Below are positions 14,038-15,427 of a stretch of 15,427 nt of DNA, in pieces (within the stretch, counting starts at the first letter, position 1; every line of letters begins with the position of its first letter). The position numbers were made by a program, and so were the translations under genes. The stretch is from an uncultured Ruminococcus sp. GTDB taxonomy: Bacteria > Bacillota > Clostridia > Oscillospirales > Acutalibacteraceae. The stretch covers positions 1 through 15,427 of the forward strand of contig CACYBZ010000243.1 in NCBI GenBank assembly GCA_902772795.1. The letters are read 5' to 3'. The notes under the pieces were generated by a model. The model was not told the DNA's origin. It made no database searches and saw only the letters and a program-made list of their open reading frames with translations.

Positions 14038-14682
14038 ATGAGTTTTTTTGATGATGTTGTTGCTAATGTAAAAGTAATCGCTACCAATGTCGGACAGAAA
14101 GCCAGTAAAATCAAAGATTATTCAAAGCTCAAATATTCAGAAGTAGGTATCAAGAGCGAAATCACAAAGAAAAAGACAAAACTCGGTGACTATGTTTATG
14201 AATGTTCAAAAACGGGTGACATTGACAAGGTCGTCATGGAACAGTTTGTAGAGGAAATCAACGAACTTGAGGAAAATCTTCAGATTACACAGGAAATGAT
14301 TACCGCTACCAAGAACAAAGTAACTTGTGAGTTCTGCAAAGCTGAAAATGAAAAAGATTCCGTTTACTGTCGCAAATGCGGACAGAAATTAAGAGAAACT
14401 GTCGAAGAAGAAACTTGCAGTTGTGAAGAATGTGCCGAGGAAAACGCTGAAGAAAATACAGAAACAGCAGAAACCTGTCCTTGTGCAGAAGCAGTCGAAA
14501 AAACGGTAGAGGAAGCCGTTGAAGAAGTTGCTGAAAAAGCAGAAGAAGTCAAGGAAGTTGTCGAAGATATTATATCTGATGTTGAAAAAAAAGTTGAGGA
14601 AACTGTCGCAGAAATGAAAAAAGAAGAAGAAACAGCTCCCGCAACAGAGTCTGACACAACATCTGACACAACAGAAGAATAA
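14038..14682 (+). CDS. Uncharacterised acidic zinc-ribbon protein with 11-residue helical repeats
   Basis: I do not recognise a named gene. The 214-residue product has four parts. Residues 1-50 are basic and Ser/Lys rich (MSFFDDVVANVKV...). Residues 60-95 form a helix of coiled-coil type. A zinc ribbon follows with C97-x2-C100-x10-C111-x2-C114 and the CRKCG end typical of the family. After it come five more cysteines (C127, C129, C132, C147, C149) in CxCxxC and CPC patterns. The tail is very acidic, and 153-196 is built of four 11-residue units each starting with Val. There is no signal peptide or membrane segment, so it is probably cytosolic. It has its own strong promoter and SD. A stem-loop lies between it and the flippase. 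Small proteins with this N-terminal part plus zinc ribbon occur in Clostridia as hypothetical proteins; the function is unknown. Confidence 0.85.
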   Translation: MSFFDDVVANVKVIATNVGQKASKIKDYSKLKYSEVGIKSEITKKKTKLGDYVYECSKTGDIDKVVMEQFVEEINELEENLQITQEMITATKNKVTCEFCKAENEKDSVYCRKCGQKLRETVEEETCSCEECAEENAEENTETAETCPCAEAVEKTVEEAVEEVAEKAEEVKEVVEDIISDVEKKVEETVAEMKKEEETAPATESDTTSDTTEE

Positions 14683-14715
14683 TCATTTACGTCCGAAAAA
14701 TTAAATATAGTCGAC

Positions 14716-14746
14716 TTGGCGGGTATTGATTATTGATTCCCGCCAA
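14716..14746 (+). terminator. GC-rich stem-loop between the zinc-ribbon gene and the flippase
   Basis: TTGGCGGG (14716-14723) pairs perfectly with CCCGCCAA (14739-14746) around a 15-base loop that contains TATTGAT twice in tandem (14724-14737). AAAATTTATG follows, so there is no proper T-run. It may partly end the transcript of the zinc-ribbon gene or be a leader structure of the next gene, whose start is 24 bases downstream. Confidence 0.4.
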
Positions 14747-14761
14747 AATTTATGTAAAGAC

Positions 14762-14766
14762 GGTGA
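14762..14766 (+). promoter_or_regulatory. Weak Shine-Dalgarno site supporting the TTG start of the flippase gene
   Basis: GGTGA, part of GACGGTGA (14759-14766), pairs with the extended anti-SD end of 16S rRNA and lies 4 bases before TTG 14771. It is weaker than most SD sites in the window, but the conserved segment just before the first membrane span needs a start upstream of ATG 14927. Confidence 0.5.
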
Positions 14767-14770
14767 AACT

Positions 14771-15427
14771 TTGGCAGAACAATCTAAACAACAAACAGAG
14801 TATATTGATATCAATGACAAATCTTTTCATATTGAAAATTCTTCAAAATCTCGGCCTGATAAAAACGCCAAAGCGAAAAAAGATGGGGAAAAGGGGATAG
14901 AACAGCAATCTTTTCTTCAGGGAGCTATGGTATTGACAATCAGTATTGTTATTGTCAAAATTATCGGTATGATATTCAAAGTCATGTTTGCCAATATCGT
15001 TGACGGTGTCGGCAATGGTATTTTCAACAGTGCCTATGAATTATACAATGTTATTTTTACTGTCGCTTCGGCAGGGTTTCCCATTGCTCTTTCCCGAATG
15101 GTTTCAGAACATATCTCCAAAAAACGTTACAGAGATGTCCGAAGACTTCATGAAATTTCTATTCCGTTTTTTGTCATTACGGGCTTGGTATGTTTTGTCA
15201 TCATGGTAATACTGAGTGGCTTTTATGCGGAAATGATTGGTAATGACGGTGTAAGACTGCCCGTTATTGCACTTTCTCCGATAGTCCTGTTTGGTTGTCT
15301 TATGTCAATTTACAGGGGATATTTTGAAGGCATGAGATACATGGTGCCTACAGCTGTTTCAGAAATTATCGAGGTATCAGGAAAATTGATTGTTGGTTTG
15401 TTGCTGTCATCGTTGGTGAACTATTTC
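14771..15427 (+). CDS. SpoVB/MurJ-type polysaccharide (lipid-linked oligosaccharide) flippase, 3' truncated by window edge
   Basis: An integral membrane transporter of the MOP superfamily (SpoVB/RfbX/MurJ side), which moves undecaprenyl-linked sugars across the cytoplasmic membrane for wall or capsule synthesis. The frame stays open to the end of the window; 219 residues are visible of about 500-550. The first 47 residues are polar and charged, then comes SFLQGAMVLT and a chain of hydrophobic segments at about 52-72, 88-108, 128-152, 164-184 and 200-217. The segments NSAYELYNVIFTVASAGFPI (86-105) and GCLMSIYRGYFEGM (175-188) fit the SpoVB-like pattern. TTG 14771 is taken as start. Whether it serves peptidoglycan, spore cortex or exopolysaccharide cannot be said. 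It may share a transcript with the zinc-ribbon gene 88 bases upstream if the stem-loop between them leaks. Confidence 0.85.
   Translation, partial: MAEQSKQQTEYIDINDKSFHIENSSKSRPDKNAKAKKDGEKGIEQQSFLQGAMVLTISIVIVKIIGMIFKVMFANIVDGVGNGIFNSAYELYNVIFTVASAGFPIALSRMVSEHISKKRYRDVRRLHEISIPFFVITGLVCFVIMVILSGFYAEMIGNDGVRLPVIALSPIVLFGCLMSIYRGYFEGMRYMVPTAVSEIIEVSGKLIVGLLLSSLVNYF

Noticed and set aside
14364..14669. Reverse-strand open frame of 101 codons, rich in Ser and Thr
   Set aside because: It is the antisense shadow of the Glu/Lys/Val-rich tail of the zinc-ribbon gene, whose biased composition removes stop codons.

Overview
The window looks like chromosomal housekeeping DNA of a low-GC Gram-positive anaerobe, most likely a Ruminococcus-like member of the Clostridia. 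The reasons are the gene order, the strong purine-rich Shine-Dalgarno (SD) sites, the use of TTG and GTG starts, the Firmicutes-type proteins (ArgR/AhrC, RecN, bifunctional Rel, HemZ) and the GC-rich palindromic repeats between genes. All recognisable genes lie on the + strand. I see no phage, transposase, CRISPR, tRNA or rRNA.

Block 1 (1-6583) is a tight operon-like run: ispA (5' end outside the window), dxs, tlyA, nadK, argR, recN, with gaps of 8-27 bases. It combines isoprenoid precursor synthesis (Dxs makes DXP, IspA makes the C15 diphosphate), a rRNA 2'-O-methyltransferase, NAD kinase, the arginine repressor and a DNA-repair ATPase. This order is an old Firmicutes neighbourhood. The usual partners after recN in spore formers, spoIVB and spo0A, are not here.

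The 271-base gap between recN and recJ (6584-6854) consists mostly of perfect hairpins. It holds two inverted copies of a three-stem repeat around a further hairpin. A third copy lies between relA and dtd. Stem sequences differ among copies but pairing is kept, which is the most interesting unexplained signal here.

Block 2 (6855-13924) is recJ, relA, dtd, a metallo-beta-lactamase-fold hydrolase and hemZ. It covers single-strand DNA exonuclease activity, (p)ppGpp metabolism, D-aminoacyl-tRNA proofreading, a glyoxalase-II-like enzyme and a radical SAM protein. The apt gene that often sits between recJ and relA is absent. A strong stem-loop follows relA; dtd and the hydrolase overlap by four bases.

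Block 3 (13925-15427) starts with a near-consensus extended -10 promoter. It drives a small uncharacterised acidic zinc-ribbon protein with an 11-residue-periodic helical tail. A stem-loop follows, then the 5' part of a SpoVB/MurJ-type lipid-linked-oligosaccharide flippase that starts at TTG and runs off the window.

I did not find a clearly new multi-gene system. The repeats and the zinc-ribbon protein are the parts least explained by known families.
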